The translations under genes and the position numbers were made by a program. From positions 248,001-312,000 of the forward strand of contig NZ_MINN01000106.1 of assembly GCF_001877785.1 (NCBI RefSeq): DNA of 64,000 nucleotides. Direction: 5' to 3'. This DNA is from Rossellomorea aquimaris. Lineage in GTDB: Bacteria; Bacillota; Bacilli; Bacillales; Bacillaceae_B. The notes beneath the pieces were generated by a model that saw nothing but the letters and a program-made list of their open reading frames with translations, made no database searches and was not told the DNA's origin. This document shows positions 43,047-51,641 of this stretch, one piece after another (positions within the stretch are counted from its first letter, which is position 1; the number at the start of each line of letters is the position of its first letter).

Positions 43047-44768
43047 TTAAAACAGCCGCTTTAATGCTTTGCGAAGCGGAGGCATTTCTGCTTCATGCTG
43101 TTTAAAGAATTTTTTCATTACATGCTTGGAATAACCGGCAGCCTGATCCATCGTGATTTTTCCGGGAAGTGGCGGCTGGTCTTCTATGTGGACGTCGATG
43201 ATGACCGGTTTATTCGATTTTGCCGCCATATCAAAAGCGGGTTCAAGGTCTTCATGCCTCACGACCCTGTAGCCTTCACCGCCGCAGGCTTTCGCAAACT
43301 GGGCGAAGTCGATATCCTGCAGGTCGGTTTCATATTCGAGGTGGCCGATCGATTCCTGTTCATACTTGATCATCCCGATCTTCCGGTTATTGAGGATGAC
43401 GACGAAGATCGGCAGCTTGTATTTGACGGCTGTCACAAAATCATGCATCACCATCGTGAAGCCGCCGTCCCCGCATACGGCGATTGCCTGTCTGCCGGGA
43501 TTGGCAAGGGCGCTGGCGATCGCTCCCGGGAGTCCGCAGCCCATTGTCGCCATCCAGCTCGAAATGATGAATTTCTGATGGGTCATCCTGAAATGCCTGG
43601 CCGTCCAGACCGTAACGTTCCCGACGTCGACGGAAAGGGTGGCATCATGGTCAGCGATCTTCTGAATCATCGGGATGACCTGAGGCGGTTTGATCGGGGT
43701 CGTCGCTTCGACTTCATCCTTCTCGACATGTTTCCACCAGTTCTTCATATTGATCTGGCATTCTTTTAAAAAGGCACGTTCTTCCCTGCGTGACAGTGAT
43801 TTATTCCATTCCTGCAGTACAAGTTTGGAATCACCTGCAATCCCTGCCGTTACAGGATATCGTTTGCCGATCTGGGCGGAATCTGCATCGATCTGGACAG
43901 CCTTCGCATCATCCGGCAGGAACTCCCGGTAAGGGAAGGACGTCCCGATCATGATGAGCAGATCTGTCTCCTCCATGGCTTCATAGGCTGGTTTGGTACC
44001 GATCTGACCGAGCTGTCCGAGATTGAGTGGATGTTCATCAGGGAGGGTCCCTTTTGCCGGAAGGGTGAAGATGATGGGAGCGGCCAGCCTGTCAGCGAAC
44101 TCTTCCAGTTCATCCACTGCCCCCTTGGCGCCAGTCCCTGCAATGATGACCGGACGTTTGGCCTCATGAAGAAGCTGAAGCCCGTTCTGGATATCATCAA
44201 GCAGCGGTGCCGGCTTTGACCTCGAAGACACGCTTGACGTATTACGGACGCTGTCCTTGATTTTCTGAGCAGGCATATCGTCGGGGATGACGAGCACTGA
44301 TACGCCTTTTCTCGCATAGGCCGTCCGTATCGCCTGATTCAACAGATCGGGAAAGGAATCAGGTGAAGAAACACGGGCATTGAATACGGATACATCCTGG
44401 AACAAACGCTCAAGGTGGACCTCCTGAAACGAGTCCTCCCCGAGCTTGCTGCTCTCCACCTGGCCGGCAAGGACGAGTACCGGGGCACCGTCTGCCTTCG
44501 CATCATACAAACCGTTGAGAAGATGGATCGCACCGGGTCCGCCGATCGAAAGGCAGACGCCGATCCTGCCGGTCACCTTCGCATAAGAAGAGGCGGCAAG
44601 TGCAGCGACCTCCTCATGTCGGACCTGAATGAACTCCAGCTGCTCCTTTTCACTTCTCAAATTGTCAACAAAGTGATTGATCGAATCCCCGGGCAATCCG
44701 AATATATGCCGGATATCCCATTCTTCCATGACTTCTGCAGCTATCTTTCCTGCTGAATGTTCACTCAT
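43047..44768 (-). CDS. ydaP: Thiamine-diphosphate pyruvate oxidase (YdaP/PoxB type)
   Basis: 573 residues. The start at 44768 (MSEHSAGK) follows GGAGG by 9 bases; an in-frame ATG at 44777 overlaps the site. ThDP enzyme order: N-terminal Pyr domain with the catalytic glutamate in QVRHEEVAALAASSYAKVTG (near 50-70), central FAD-type domain, and C-terminal PP domain with GDGGFTMVMHDFVTAVKYKLPIFVVILNN (Mg-ThDP motif). B. subtilis YdaP is the nearest known pattern. Pyruvate oxidases of the PoxB class pass electrons to membrane quinone. Being first in an operon with a caa3 oxidase is notable. Confidence 0.9.
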   Translation of the reverse strand: MSEHSAGKIAAEVMEEWDIRHIFGLPGDSINHFVDNLRSEKEQLEFIQVRHEEVAALAASSYAKVTGRIGVCLSIGGPGAIHLLNGLYDAKADGAPVLVLAGQVESSKLGEDSFQEVHLERLFQDVSVFNARVSSPDSFPDLLNQAIRTAYARKGVSVLVIPDDMPAQKIKDSVRNTSSVSSRSKPAPLLDDIQNGLQLLHEAKRPVIIAGTGAKGAVDELEEFADRLAAPIIFTLPAKGTLPDEHPLNLGQLGQIGTKPAYEAMEETDLLIMIGTSFPYREFLPDDAKAVQIDADSAQIGKRYPVTAGIAGDSKLVLQEWNKSLSRREERAFLKECQINMKNWWKHVEKDEVEATTPIKPPQVIPMIQKIADHDATLSVDVGNVTVWTARHFRMTHQKFIISSWMATMGCGLPGAIASALANPGRQAIAVCGDGGFTMVMHDFVTAVKYKLPIFVVILNNRKIGMIKYEQESIGHLEYETDLQDIDFAQFAKACGGEGYRVVRHEDLEPAFDMAAKSNKPVIIDVHIEDQPPLPGKITMDQAAGYSKHVMKKFFKQHEAEMPPLRKALKRLF

Positions 44769-44805
44769 TTCTATCATCCTCCAAAAATTTGGTTTTTGTA
44801 ATTCG

Positions 44806-44831
44806 TTACCACTTATACAGAATGAGTAAAC
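44806..44831 (-). promoter_or_regulatory. Possible sigma-B promoter of the pyruvate oxidase operon
   Basis: Minus strand GTTTAC (44826-44831), 14 bases, TGGTAA (44806-44811); 5 of 6 and 4 of 6 to the sigma-B consensus. B. subtilis ydaP is a sigma-B gene, which makes this worth noting. Confidence 0.4.
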
Positions 44832-44986
44832 GGAGAGGGAGGAAAGATTTATGTTATGTGAGTGTGAATGGAAAGAGTGTGCCATTACTGAAGGGAGATT
44901 TGTCCTAGTCCGATTGGATATTTATGTTAAAATAATAAGCACTAAAAGGTACCTCAAATGAGAGGGGAATGAGAGGAGGATGAGAA

Positions 44987-45532
44987 ATGAAAAAAGCAGC
45001 CACAGCCGTACTTCTTTATCCTCAATTCAGTGAATATGAACTGAGCGTCGCACTGTCGATCTTTATGCAGGGCGGCAAGCCGGTCGTGACGGCGGGTATT
45101 GAGGGAGGTGCGGTCAGGGGAGAGGGCGGTCTGAATTGTATTCCGGATGTCACGATTGATAATCTCGATCATGAAGAGATTGATAGTCTGATATTACCAG
45201 GCTGCATGGATATTATGAAAGCAGCGGGTGATGAGAGATTGATACATTTTTTAAAAGAAATCGAAAGCCGGATGACTGTCATCGCAGCTATTTCAAGTTC
45301 ACCGCTCCTTCTCGCACAGGCAGGATTATTAAAAGGAAAGAAGTATACGGTTGGCCTGAATGAACAGGCACGGGATGCATCAGGTGTATTTGAAAAGGAG
45401 AATTATTCTAATGAACTTGTGATAGTGGATGGGAAAATCATCACTGCGAGAGGCAGAGGGTTTATCGAATTCGGTACTGTTGTAGGAGATGCCTTGGGTC
45501 TTTCCTTTGATGACGGCTGGTATAAAGGTTGA
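44987..45532 (+). CDS. DJ-1/PfpI-family protein lacking the nucleophile cysteine
   Basis: 181 residues of the DJ-1/PfpI fold: AVLLYPQFSEYELSVAL at the N-terminus and the elbow VIAAISSSPLLLAQAGLLKG. Where active members read AICHGP, this protein has AISSSP, so the reactive cysteine is a serine. The glutamate of SEYELS is kept. It probably acts as a binding or regulatory protein rather than a glyoxalase or protease. It has AGAGGAGG before the ATG and is followed after 13 bases by a hydrolase gene. Confidence 0.85.
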   Translation: MKKAATAVLLYPQFSEYELSVALSIFMQGGKPVVTAGIEGGAVRGEGGLNCIPDVTIDNLDHEEIDSLILPGCMDIMKAAGDERLIHFLKEIESRMTVIAAISSSPLLLAQAGLLKGKKYTVGLNEQARDASGVFEKENYSNELVIVDGKIITARGRGFIEFGTVVGDALGLSFDDGWYKG

Positions 45533-45545
45533 AGGGAGAGTGGCC

Positions 45546-46403
45546 ATGGATACATACGATTATCACGTAGATAGGGCAGGCAGCGGTAAACCGATTCTTT
45601 TTCTCCCAGCAGCAGGATTTTCAGGAAACGAAGGATTGAATATAGCAGAGCATTTGAGTTCAGGTTTTGAGACTCATATGATCGATCTTCCCGGTTTTGG
45701 GAGAAGCGGGGAAATCGAGGGTACGGCCGACTCTATGAAAATGGCAGAGTGGGTAAAAGGATATTTGGATAGGGAAGGAATCGAAAAAGCGTTTCTTATC
45801 GGTCATTCTATGGGAGGAGCGCTCCTTCTGGCATTTGCCTTTCATTTTCCTGAAAGGATGAACAAGCTGGTTCTGCTCGATCAGGGCCATAAACGATTTC
45901 CACGGATTCCGGCAGCAGAGTTCGGAACCTTCGCGTACGCGTTACCCCTTTTGAATGTTGGGGTCAAAGTATTTGGCCGTCGCTTCCTGAAAAGGCTTGA
46001 GCCCTTGTTTTCTGGGGAAGATGGCTCGGATGAGAGGGACATGGAAGCAGAAACAGAGCAGTTTTGCCGTAGATTCTCCATCCCCGATACTCCTCATGTA
46101 AGGCTTGCATTGAAATCGCAGGTGGACTTTTCAATCGATGCACTGAACCTGATGTTCGGCTATTACAACCTGAACCTGCCCAAATTGCTGCAGCAGGTGA
46201 AGGTACCCGTCCACCTTGTATATGCAACGTTTGAAGGAATCGATGAAAAAGAAGCGGCTGCTACGAGAAAAGCAGTTATGTACATGGAACGAAGAACAGA
46301 CCTGGTAACCTATCATTCCTTGGATGGCGGCCATTATGTCCACTGGAATGAAGAGTTCGATCTTGGTGGAATTAGAAGGTTCCTGGAATCAAGCCAAAAA
46401 TAA
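45546..46403 (+). CDS. Alpha/beta-hydrolase
   Basis: 285 residues. The start MDTYDYHVDR at 45546 follows GAAGGGAGAG. The nucleophile elbow FLIGHSMGGALLLAF (near residue 83), oxyanion segment PAAGFSG (near 23), and C-terminal histidine in GGHYVHWNEE (near 265) define the fold. An acid residue is likely in VYATFEGIDE. It is probably an esterase, lipase-like or C-C hydrolase acting in the cytosol; substrate unknown. Second gene of a unit with the DJ-1 paralogue. Confidence 0.88.
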   Translation: MDTYDYHVDRAGSGKPILFLPAAGFSGNEGLNIAEHLSSGFETHMIDLPGFGRSGEIEGTADSMKMAEWVKGYLDREGIEKAFLIGHSMGGALLLAFAFHFPERMNKLVLLDQGHKRFPRIPAAEFGTFAYALPLLNVGVKVFGRRFLKRLEPLFSGEDGSDERDMEAETEQFCRRFSIPDTPHVRLALKSQVDFSIDALNLMFGYYNLNLPKLLQQVKVPVHLVYATFEGIDEKEAAATRKAVMYMERRTDLVTYHSLDGGHYVHWNEEFDLGGIRRFLESSQK

Positions 46404-46424
46404 ATGAGGATAGGATAAAAGAAG

Positions 46425-46475
46425 AAAACCCAAACTATCATGAATACATGGATTCAAATTAGTTTGGGTTTTAAA
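46425..46475 (+). terminator. Terminator of the DJ-1-hydrolase unit
   Basis: AAAACCCAAACT / AGTTTGGGTTTT with a 24-base loop, followed by TAAAAT. Confidence 0.8.
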
Positions 46476-46512
46476 ATAAGTGTACAAATGTACGTATAAT
46501 TTTCAAGTCGTT

Positions 46513-46773
46513 CCAGCGGTTGATTGGAGTGCAAGACGAAGACTCCTGCGGGAATAGTAGCTTATGAGAAAAGCGGAAGGGCTTTGCTCAGAGGCGGGTG
46601 GCATAAGGCGAATCGGCCACGAAGGCGCTCTTTGCCTTCTTGGTCGGTTTGACTTATGACATGTGCCTCTAAGCCCTGCAACTGGACAAGTGAGACCCCG
46701 CAGGAACGCAGTGACGAGGAGGCCCACTGGCTACCCGCGGAAAGCGAAGTCTTGCACGGAAATAATGAGCGGT
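46513..46773 (+). repeat. Dispersed foldback repeat, copy C
   Basis: About 261 bp from CCAGCGGTTGATTGGAGTGC to GAGCGGT. It is the best-preserved copy: GCATAAGGCGAATCGGCCAC plus GAAGGCG folds onto TTGCCTTCTTGGTCGGTTTG plus ACTTATGAC. The last bases run into a separate hairpin ATGAGCGGT / ACCGCTCAT (46764-46789), which could terminate the convergent gene. It accounts for most of the 46404-46832 gene-free stretch. Confidence 0.87.
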
Positions 46774-46832
46774 ATTTAGAACCGCTCATGAAATTTTGCT
46801 GCTTATAGACAATATTTATTGGATTTTATCCA

Positions 46833-48512
46833 TTATTCCAATCCCTCAATCCTCAATTCCTTCACCGGCAGGAAGCTTTCGCCTGTATCCATGAAGGTGA
46901 CCTTCACTTTGTCATTTTCCTTCAGGTAAATCGCCAGCGGGCTGAGCTCGGAAGAAACGAGGTAGTTCTTTCCGTCATTCAATAGGAAGGAGACAGCCGT
47001 GTAGTCACCGACCTTTTCTTTGTATACGCGTACGACGGTTCCGGCTGCTTGCTTTTCTTCAGCCTTGGAGCTGCCGTCCACTGTGCCGCCGCCTTTTTGC
47101 ATGGCGGTTTTATATTTCTTGATGGCCTGGTTCGGCGTATCGGCATAGGCAGAAACCTCCGGGTTCGCTGCTGATACGATGAAGTAGTTTTGCAGGAATC
47201 CGTTCGCATCAAGTACCGGTGTCAGCCAGCTCGCTTCACCGAAGAAGTTGTAAAGAACCGGCATTTCACCGTCCCATTTTTTCTCGATGAATTTCTTCTG
47301 GATGATCTGCAGGGCACCCTGTGAATCCATGTAGGATTCTTCAAGATTGCCTGTATAGAATGTTGCCTCGCCTGTCCGTGAGTTGGTCAGGGAGTACCCG
47401 AGCATCGAATCGACGCCTTCTTTCGGAGACGTGAAATCAGTGAAGTAGTACATTTCGCCGTCTTCGGTGAAAATAGGGCTGACATTCGCTTCAGTTCCTT
47501 CATCAGAAGGCAGCTTCACTTCCGATTTACCGAAAACGCTGTTCCAGAATCCCTGGACATAGTTACCGAAGTAGCTGTTCTGCAGACTGACCGTTTCCGG
47601 TGACACCGCACCGTCTATAAAGTCAGGGGCTTCACTCAGCTTATAGGATTTCGTCTCGCCGTTCTGAGGATCCACCACGACGATTCCTTCTGCCTCAAAT
47701 CCATTACGGGCAGAGATGAAGTTACCGTAAGTGCGGATATAAAACGGTTTGCCCTCATCGTCAATTTCCAGCTGCGGATCACCGTTGAAAATATATTTTG
47801 GATACTGCATCCGGATATGACGTTCAATATTCTTATTGAAGAAAGAAGATGGAGTGTAGGTCATTTCTTCCTTCATGAATTTCGGATTTGCTGATGAATC
47901 AGTCGCACTCAGCGTGAAGTAACCAGGTGTTTCGTCTCCTTTGATCCACTTGAAGAATCCGGAAAATTCGACCGGAGCGATGTAGACATACTCACCGTTC
48001 ACCTTCTGGATTTGCAGACGTCCAAGTTCATAGTAACTGGTATTCGGTACTTGGCCGAATGCTTTTTTCATTTTGTTGCGTGCAAATTTCGGAGGCACGC
48101 TCGCTGGAGTTTCGTTCTCATCAAATGCTTCGATTTCCGTTTTCACATCCATTTTGGCCGATTGATACTTCTCATCGGCATTGAAGACGAATGCAGTCAG
48201 GAAGTAAGCACCGACACCAAGACCGATGAGGAAAATCGCTCCCTTGATCATACGTTCCTTACCGGCTGCAAAAGCAGCTCCGGCACCTGCTGCAATGATG
48301 AATAGAATCCACATCGACGTAAAGTTGCGGTCGAGATTCGTCATGTAATAGAAGATAAAGGCACCGATGACCGTAATGATCATGGTGGCTGCGATCATCC
48401 CGAACACGGAAGGATTCGCTTTGCCTTCTTTCTTTTTTGTAAAAGTGACCGGGACCAAGAGAAGCGCCATGATCAATCCGACAATCACTGAAAATAAAAA
48501 TATATTACCCAA
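46833..48512 (-). CDS. Large membrane protein of unknown function
   Basis: 559 residues. Four membrane spans lie in the first 115 residues (FLFSVIVGLIMALLLVPVTF, FGMIAATMIITVIGAFIFYYM, WILFIIAAGAGAAFAAG, AIFLIGLGVGAYFLTAFVF). A 440-residue soluble part follows, rich in beta structure and with internal repetition of the type YELGRLQIQKVNGEYVYIAPVEF and MYYFTDFTSPKEGVDSMLGY. No catalytic motif is seen. A basic, glycine-containing linker (KGGGTVDGSSKAEEK) separates a last small domain of about 75 residues. TTG start after AAAGGGG. I do not recognise the family. It is monocistronic. Confidence 0.85.
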   Translation of the reverse strand: MGNIFLFSVIVGLIMALLLVPVTFTKKKEGKANPSVFGMIAATMIITVIGAFIFYYMTNLDRNFTSMWILFIIAAGAGAAFAAGKERMIKGAIFLIGLGVGAYFLTAFVFNADEKYQSAKMDVKTEIEAFDENETPASVPPKFARNKMKKAFGQVPNTSYYELGRLQIQKVNGEYVYIAPVEFSGFFKWIKGDETPGYFTLSATDSSANPKFMKEEMTYTPSSFFNKNIERHIRMQYPKYIFNGDPQLEIDDEGKPFYIRTYGNFISARNGFEAEGIVVVDPQNGETKSYKLSEAPDFIDGAVSPETVSLQNSYFGNYVQGFWNSVFGKSEVKLPSDEGTEANVSPIFTEDGEMYYFTDFTSPKEGVDSMLGYSLTNSRTGEATFYTGNLEESYMDSQGALQIIQKKFIEKKWDGEMPVLYNFFGEASWLTPVLDANGFLQNYFIVSAANPEVSAYADTPNQAIKKYKTAMQKGGGTVDGSSKAEEKQAAGTVVRVYKEKVGDYTAVSFLLNDGKNYLVSSELSPLAIYLKENDKVKVTFMDTGESFLPVKELRIEGLE

Positions 48513-48854
48513 TTTGGTGTACCCCTTTCAAAGGTCTATTTCTGTGTATGGTTTATATACGGATGAGGAGAGGGGGAGGTTTCAAAATGTTTCTGGATAG
48601 GAGATTTCGGCAGCAGGGTGAATCGATGGATGTGGATATACGATCGACCGGGAAAATTCGACAACTGGCTCAATTAATCAGAAAGCGGCACAATTATGAC
48701 TTGCATGCACTTTATTCACCGTATTACGTAACGAACTACAAGTCCTTTTCATCCAAAAAGGGCTTAAATTTACTTTGTTTTTCCCAAAAGGGCTTAACAA
48801 ATCATGTTTTTAGCTATATAAAAACCCGCCTATTCAATCAGGCGGGCAAAAAAA
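48513..48854. other. Gene-free stretch with a well-placed but doubtful ribosome binding site
   Basis: GGGGGAGG stands 8 bases before an ATG at 48587 whose frame (MFLDRRFRQQGESMDVDIRS...) would run through the convergent terminator into the next gene, so it is probably a truncated remnant. AAAAGGGCTTAA occurs twice (near 48756 and 48786). Confidence 0.4.
48820..48846 (-). terminator. Terminator of the PTS-phosphatase operon
   Basis: Minus strand CCCGCCT / AGGCGGG with an 8-base loop, then TTTTTATAT. Confidence 0.85.
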
Positions 48855-49667
48855 CTAATTCAATTTTAAAGAAGAATCCTCAATCACAACCTCAACCCCA
48901 TAATGATCCGAAACCACATCTTCATTTTCCCCGTTAAACACAACGCGGGAAGAAGCCACATCGAATCGCTCATTCGCTAAAACAAGATCTATCCGCAAGT
49001 CCACTTTATTCTCATCCCAGCCGGCGATCTCCCCTTCAACAGTCACACCATCGTCACGTTCCGCGGCAAGCTCAAAGGTGTCTTCGAGACCTTTCCTTAA
49101 AAGATAGTCATATCCTTCATCTCGGACATGGGCGTTGTTGTTGAAGTCCCCCATTAAAAAGGCAGGGGACTCAGTCGAAATCCCTTCAAGCAGGGAGTCT
49201 GCCTGATACTGAAATGGTTCCTCTTCGTCCTCCCACCATCCGAGATGGCAGGAGTAGAAGGAAAGGGGGCGGCCGTGATAGGAAAGCGTGGCCCCGACGA
49301 TCTTGCGTGTCTTCCAGTAGGACTGGTCGTGACTTTTGGATATGAAGAAGCGGTGTTCTTCGACGATATCATGCTTTGTCAAAATCGCGACGCCTTCTTC
49401 GTAGACGTCATAGCCGATATGGGCAAAATCCCAGACGAGACGATAATCGGTGACGCCATGCCGCTCAAGCTCCCCAAGTAAAACAAGGGCGAAGTTGTCT
49501 TTTTTAATAATTCCCGAAACGTTCTCGCTCTCGATCAGCTGGCTGACTTCCTGGAGGGCGATGACATCGTAGGATTTCTCTGCGATCTTACGCGCCAGAA
49601 CCGAGATTTTCTCTAGCTGGTTGTCTTCCTGCCAGGAATGGCAGTTCAGTGTCAGCAGTTTCATCAT
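48855..49667 (-). CDS. Endonuclease/exonuclease/phosphatase-fold protein, probable maltose-6'-phosphate phosphatase (MapP-like)
   Basis: 270 residues of the EEP metal-phosphoesterase fold: LLTLNCHSW at the start, DVIALQEVSQL with the metal glutamate (near 38), YSCHLGWW, LMGDFNNNAHV with the DxN pair (near 160), and the terminal SDHYGVEVVIE with the catalytic Asp-His. The ATG overlaps the stop of the PTS gene (TAATG), so expression is tightly linked to sugar uptake. Enterococcal MapP, which dephosphorylates maltose 6'-phosphate delivered by a maltose PTS, has this fold and context. The substrate is therefore inferred, not proven. Confidence 0.8.
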   Translation of the reverse strand: MMKLLTLNCHSWQEDNQLEKISVLARKIAEKSYDVIALQEVSQLIESENVSGIIKKDNFALVLLGELERHGVTDYRLVWDFAHIGYDVYEEGVAILTKHDIVEEHRFFISKSHDQSYWKTRKIVGATLSYHGRPLSFYSCHLGWWEDEEEPFQYQADSLLEGISTESPAFLMGDFNNNAHVRDEGYDYLLRKGLEDTFELAAERDDGVTVEGEIAGWDENKVDLRIDLVLANERFDVASSRVVFNGENEDVVSDHYGVEVVIEDSSLKLN

Positions 49668-51301
49668 TAGGCTCCAAGAAGGTCCTGAATATCGGATTTG
49701 ATGACATCGGCTTTCGGACCGTAGATGGCTTGTACGCCTTTGTCCTTGAGGATCAGTCCGAGAGCACCGTTCTGTTTCCATTCCGCTTCGGTGCCGACAA
49801 GGTTAGTGTCCTTAACGGTGACACGAAGACGGGTCATGCATGCGTCCACGTCCACGATGTTTTCCTGACCGCCGAGTAAAGCGACGATCTGCGGAGCGAT
49901 GGAATCTTTTTTAACAGCAGTATTTCCTCCTGCTGCTTCGTCTTCAATATAGTTCCCGTTGCGTCCCGGTGTCGGGAAGTTGAACTTCTTAATCAGGAAG
50001 TTGGCAACCCCGAAGTTCAGGAAGAAGAAGACAAGACAAGCGATCACAAAGTTGACAAGGTCCATCCACAGTCCTGCTTTAACAATCATCGGAACACGCG
50101 TCAACAGCTCGATTGATCCGAATGAGTGTACGCGGATGTTGATGATATCGACGATCGCAAATGCAAGACCTGTCATGATGGCGTATACCACGTAAAGAAG
50201 CGGTGCAGCGAACATGAACATGAATTCGATCGGCTCGGTCACACCAGTCAAGAATACAGCAAGACCTGCTGAGAAGAACATGGACTTGTATTTTTTCTTT
50301 TTATCCTGGTCGACGTTTCTGTACATCGCGAAGGCGATACCGATAAGGGCAGCTGATGAAAGGATCATCTGACCCACTTTGAAACGTGCAGGTGTAACGT
50401 CATTCAATAATTGCTTGTAGCTTTCTGTATCACCTGCCTTAAGGAAATTGTTCAAGTCGGCGATCCAGGCAAGCCATAATGGATCTTGTCCAGCTACCGT
50501 TGAACCCGCATTCGATCCCGTGAGGATCTTGTATGTTCCGCCAAGCTCGGTGTAGTTGATCGGAACCGTCAGCATATGGTGAAGTCCGAATGGCAGCAGC
50601 AGACGTTCCATGGCACCGAAAATGAATGGCGCGATGATCGGCGCACTGTTGCGAGAAGTCGCGATCCATTGACCGAAATCGTTCAGGGCTCCCTGGATGA
50701 ACGGCCAGACGATGGATAATGCAATCGCTGTAATAACTGATCCGCCGATGACCACGAATGGCACGAAACGTTTACCGTTAAAGAACGAAAGAGCGTCCGG
50801 CAGTTTATCAAAGTTGTAATATTTGTTGAAAAGATTCGCTCCCAGGAAACCGGAGATGATCCCGACGAACACACCCATGTTCAATGCAGGTGCACCAAGA
50901 ACGGATGTGAAGTAATCAGATACAATCAACGTTTGCCCGAAAAGGGAAGAGATGGTTGCTTCAGGATCGGCAAGCATGTCCCCGTTCACTCCGAAAATCG
51001 CCCCGGTGATGCGGTTGATCAGGATGAATGCGATGAGCGCGGCGAATGCACCGCCGGCCCGCTCCTTCGCCCATGATCCCCCAATGGCGACGGCGAAGAG
51101 GATATGTAAATTCGTGATGATCCCCCAACCGATGTCTTCCATTACTCTTGCAATCGTTTGCACTAATGCGAGGTCTCCAACCGTCATTCCGATCAATTTA
51201 CCGATCGAAATCATGATTCCCGCAGCAGGCATGACAGCCACTACGACGAGTAATGCTTTCCCAAATTTCTGCCAGAAGTCAAATGACAATAAATTCTTCA
51301 T
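49667..51301 (-). CDS. PTS EIICB permease, glucose/maltose family (MalT-like)
   Basis: 544 residues. The start MKNLLSFDFWQKFGKALLVV at 51301 follows AAAGGAGG; the longer frame has no such site. The EIIC channel (1-430) shows PAAGIMISIGKLIGM, APFIFGAMERLLLPFGLHHML and the signature TGVTEPIEFMFMFAAPLLYV. The EIIB domain (about 455-540) has the phospho-cysteine in VDVDACMTRLRVTVKD. EIIA is missing and must be provided by another protein. Coupling to a MapP-like phosphatase points to maltose or a related alpha-glucoside, not glucose. A LacI-type operator lies upstream. Confidence 0.88.
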   Translation of the reverse strand: MKNLLSFDFWQKFGKALLVVVAVMPAAGIMISIGKLIGMTVGDLALVQTIARVMEDIGWGIITNLHILFAVAIGGSWAKERAGGAFAALIAFILINRITGAIFGVNGDMLADPEATISSLFGQTLIVSDYFTSVLGAPALNMGVFVGIISGFLGANLFNKYYNFDKLPDALSFFNGKRFVPFVVIGGSVITAIALSIVWPFIQGALNDFGQWIATSRNSAPIIAPFIFGAMERLLLPFGLHHMLTVPINYTELGGTYKILTGSNAGSTVAGQDPLWLAWIADLNNFLKAGDTESYKQLLNDVTPARFKVGQMILSSAALIGIAFAMYRNVDQDKKKKYKSMFFSAGLAVFLTGVTEPIEFMFMFAAPLLYVVYAIMTGLAFAIVDIINIRVHSFGSIELLTRVPMIVKAGLWMDLVNFVIACLVFFFLNFGVANFLIKKFNFPTPGRNGNYIEDEAAGGNTAVKKDSIAPQIVALLGGQENIVDVDACMTRLRVTVKDTNLVGTEAEWKQNGALGLILKDKGVQAIYGPKADVIKSDIQDLLGA

Positions 51302-51440
51302 AAATCTGTTTCCTCCTTTAATACCAATATCTATCGTGTATTCGTTTTCAAAAAAGATTGTGTGCGTTTTCATTTGTTAATGTAAAAATGAAAGGCGGAT
51401 TTGCATCCTGTCTAGTTGTATTTAAATGTTTAAAGTAGGA

Positions 51441-51454
51441 TGCAACCGTTTGCA
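51441..51454. promoter_or_regulatory. LacI/MalR/CcpA-type operator upstream of the PTS operon
   Basis: TGCAACCGTTTGCA is a near-perfect LacI-family palindrome with the central CG. AGGATGCAA, overlapping its left side, forms an inverted repeat with TTGCATCCT at 51401-51409. No regulator gene is adjacent. The rest of the 51302-51641 stretch is AT-rich and shows nothing else I can name. Confidence 0.6.
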
Positions 51455-51641
51455 CGAGAAAATTCGATAAATCTTATTATAAGAAAACCCTTACGATAAA
51501 TCAATAGGAAAAAATTATTTCGCGAAAATATCGGTTTGCCGAACCTTTTCAACATTTAAAAATGATGGAGTTTTGGAAAAAAGTATGATTGTAAATTTTT
51601 GTATAATACTAAAAGAAATATTGCTTGCAAAGGATTATATA

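Noticed and set aside
43095..43769. 224-codon plus-strand frame antisense to the pyruvate oxidase gene
   Set aside because: Shadow of a conserved gene; no ribosome binding site and no protein-like features.
46503..46789. Minus-strand frames over repeat copy C (for example beginning MGLLVTAFLRGLTCPV)
   Set aside because: They are translations of a structured repeat also present at 10642, where the frame is not kept.
48587..48937. Open frame MFLDRRFRQQGESMDV... behind a good GGGGGAGG site
   Set aside because: It runs through the convergent terminator at 48820-48846 and 83 bases into the phosphatase gene, and the second half has no protein-like composition. At most a truncated remnant.
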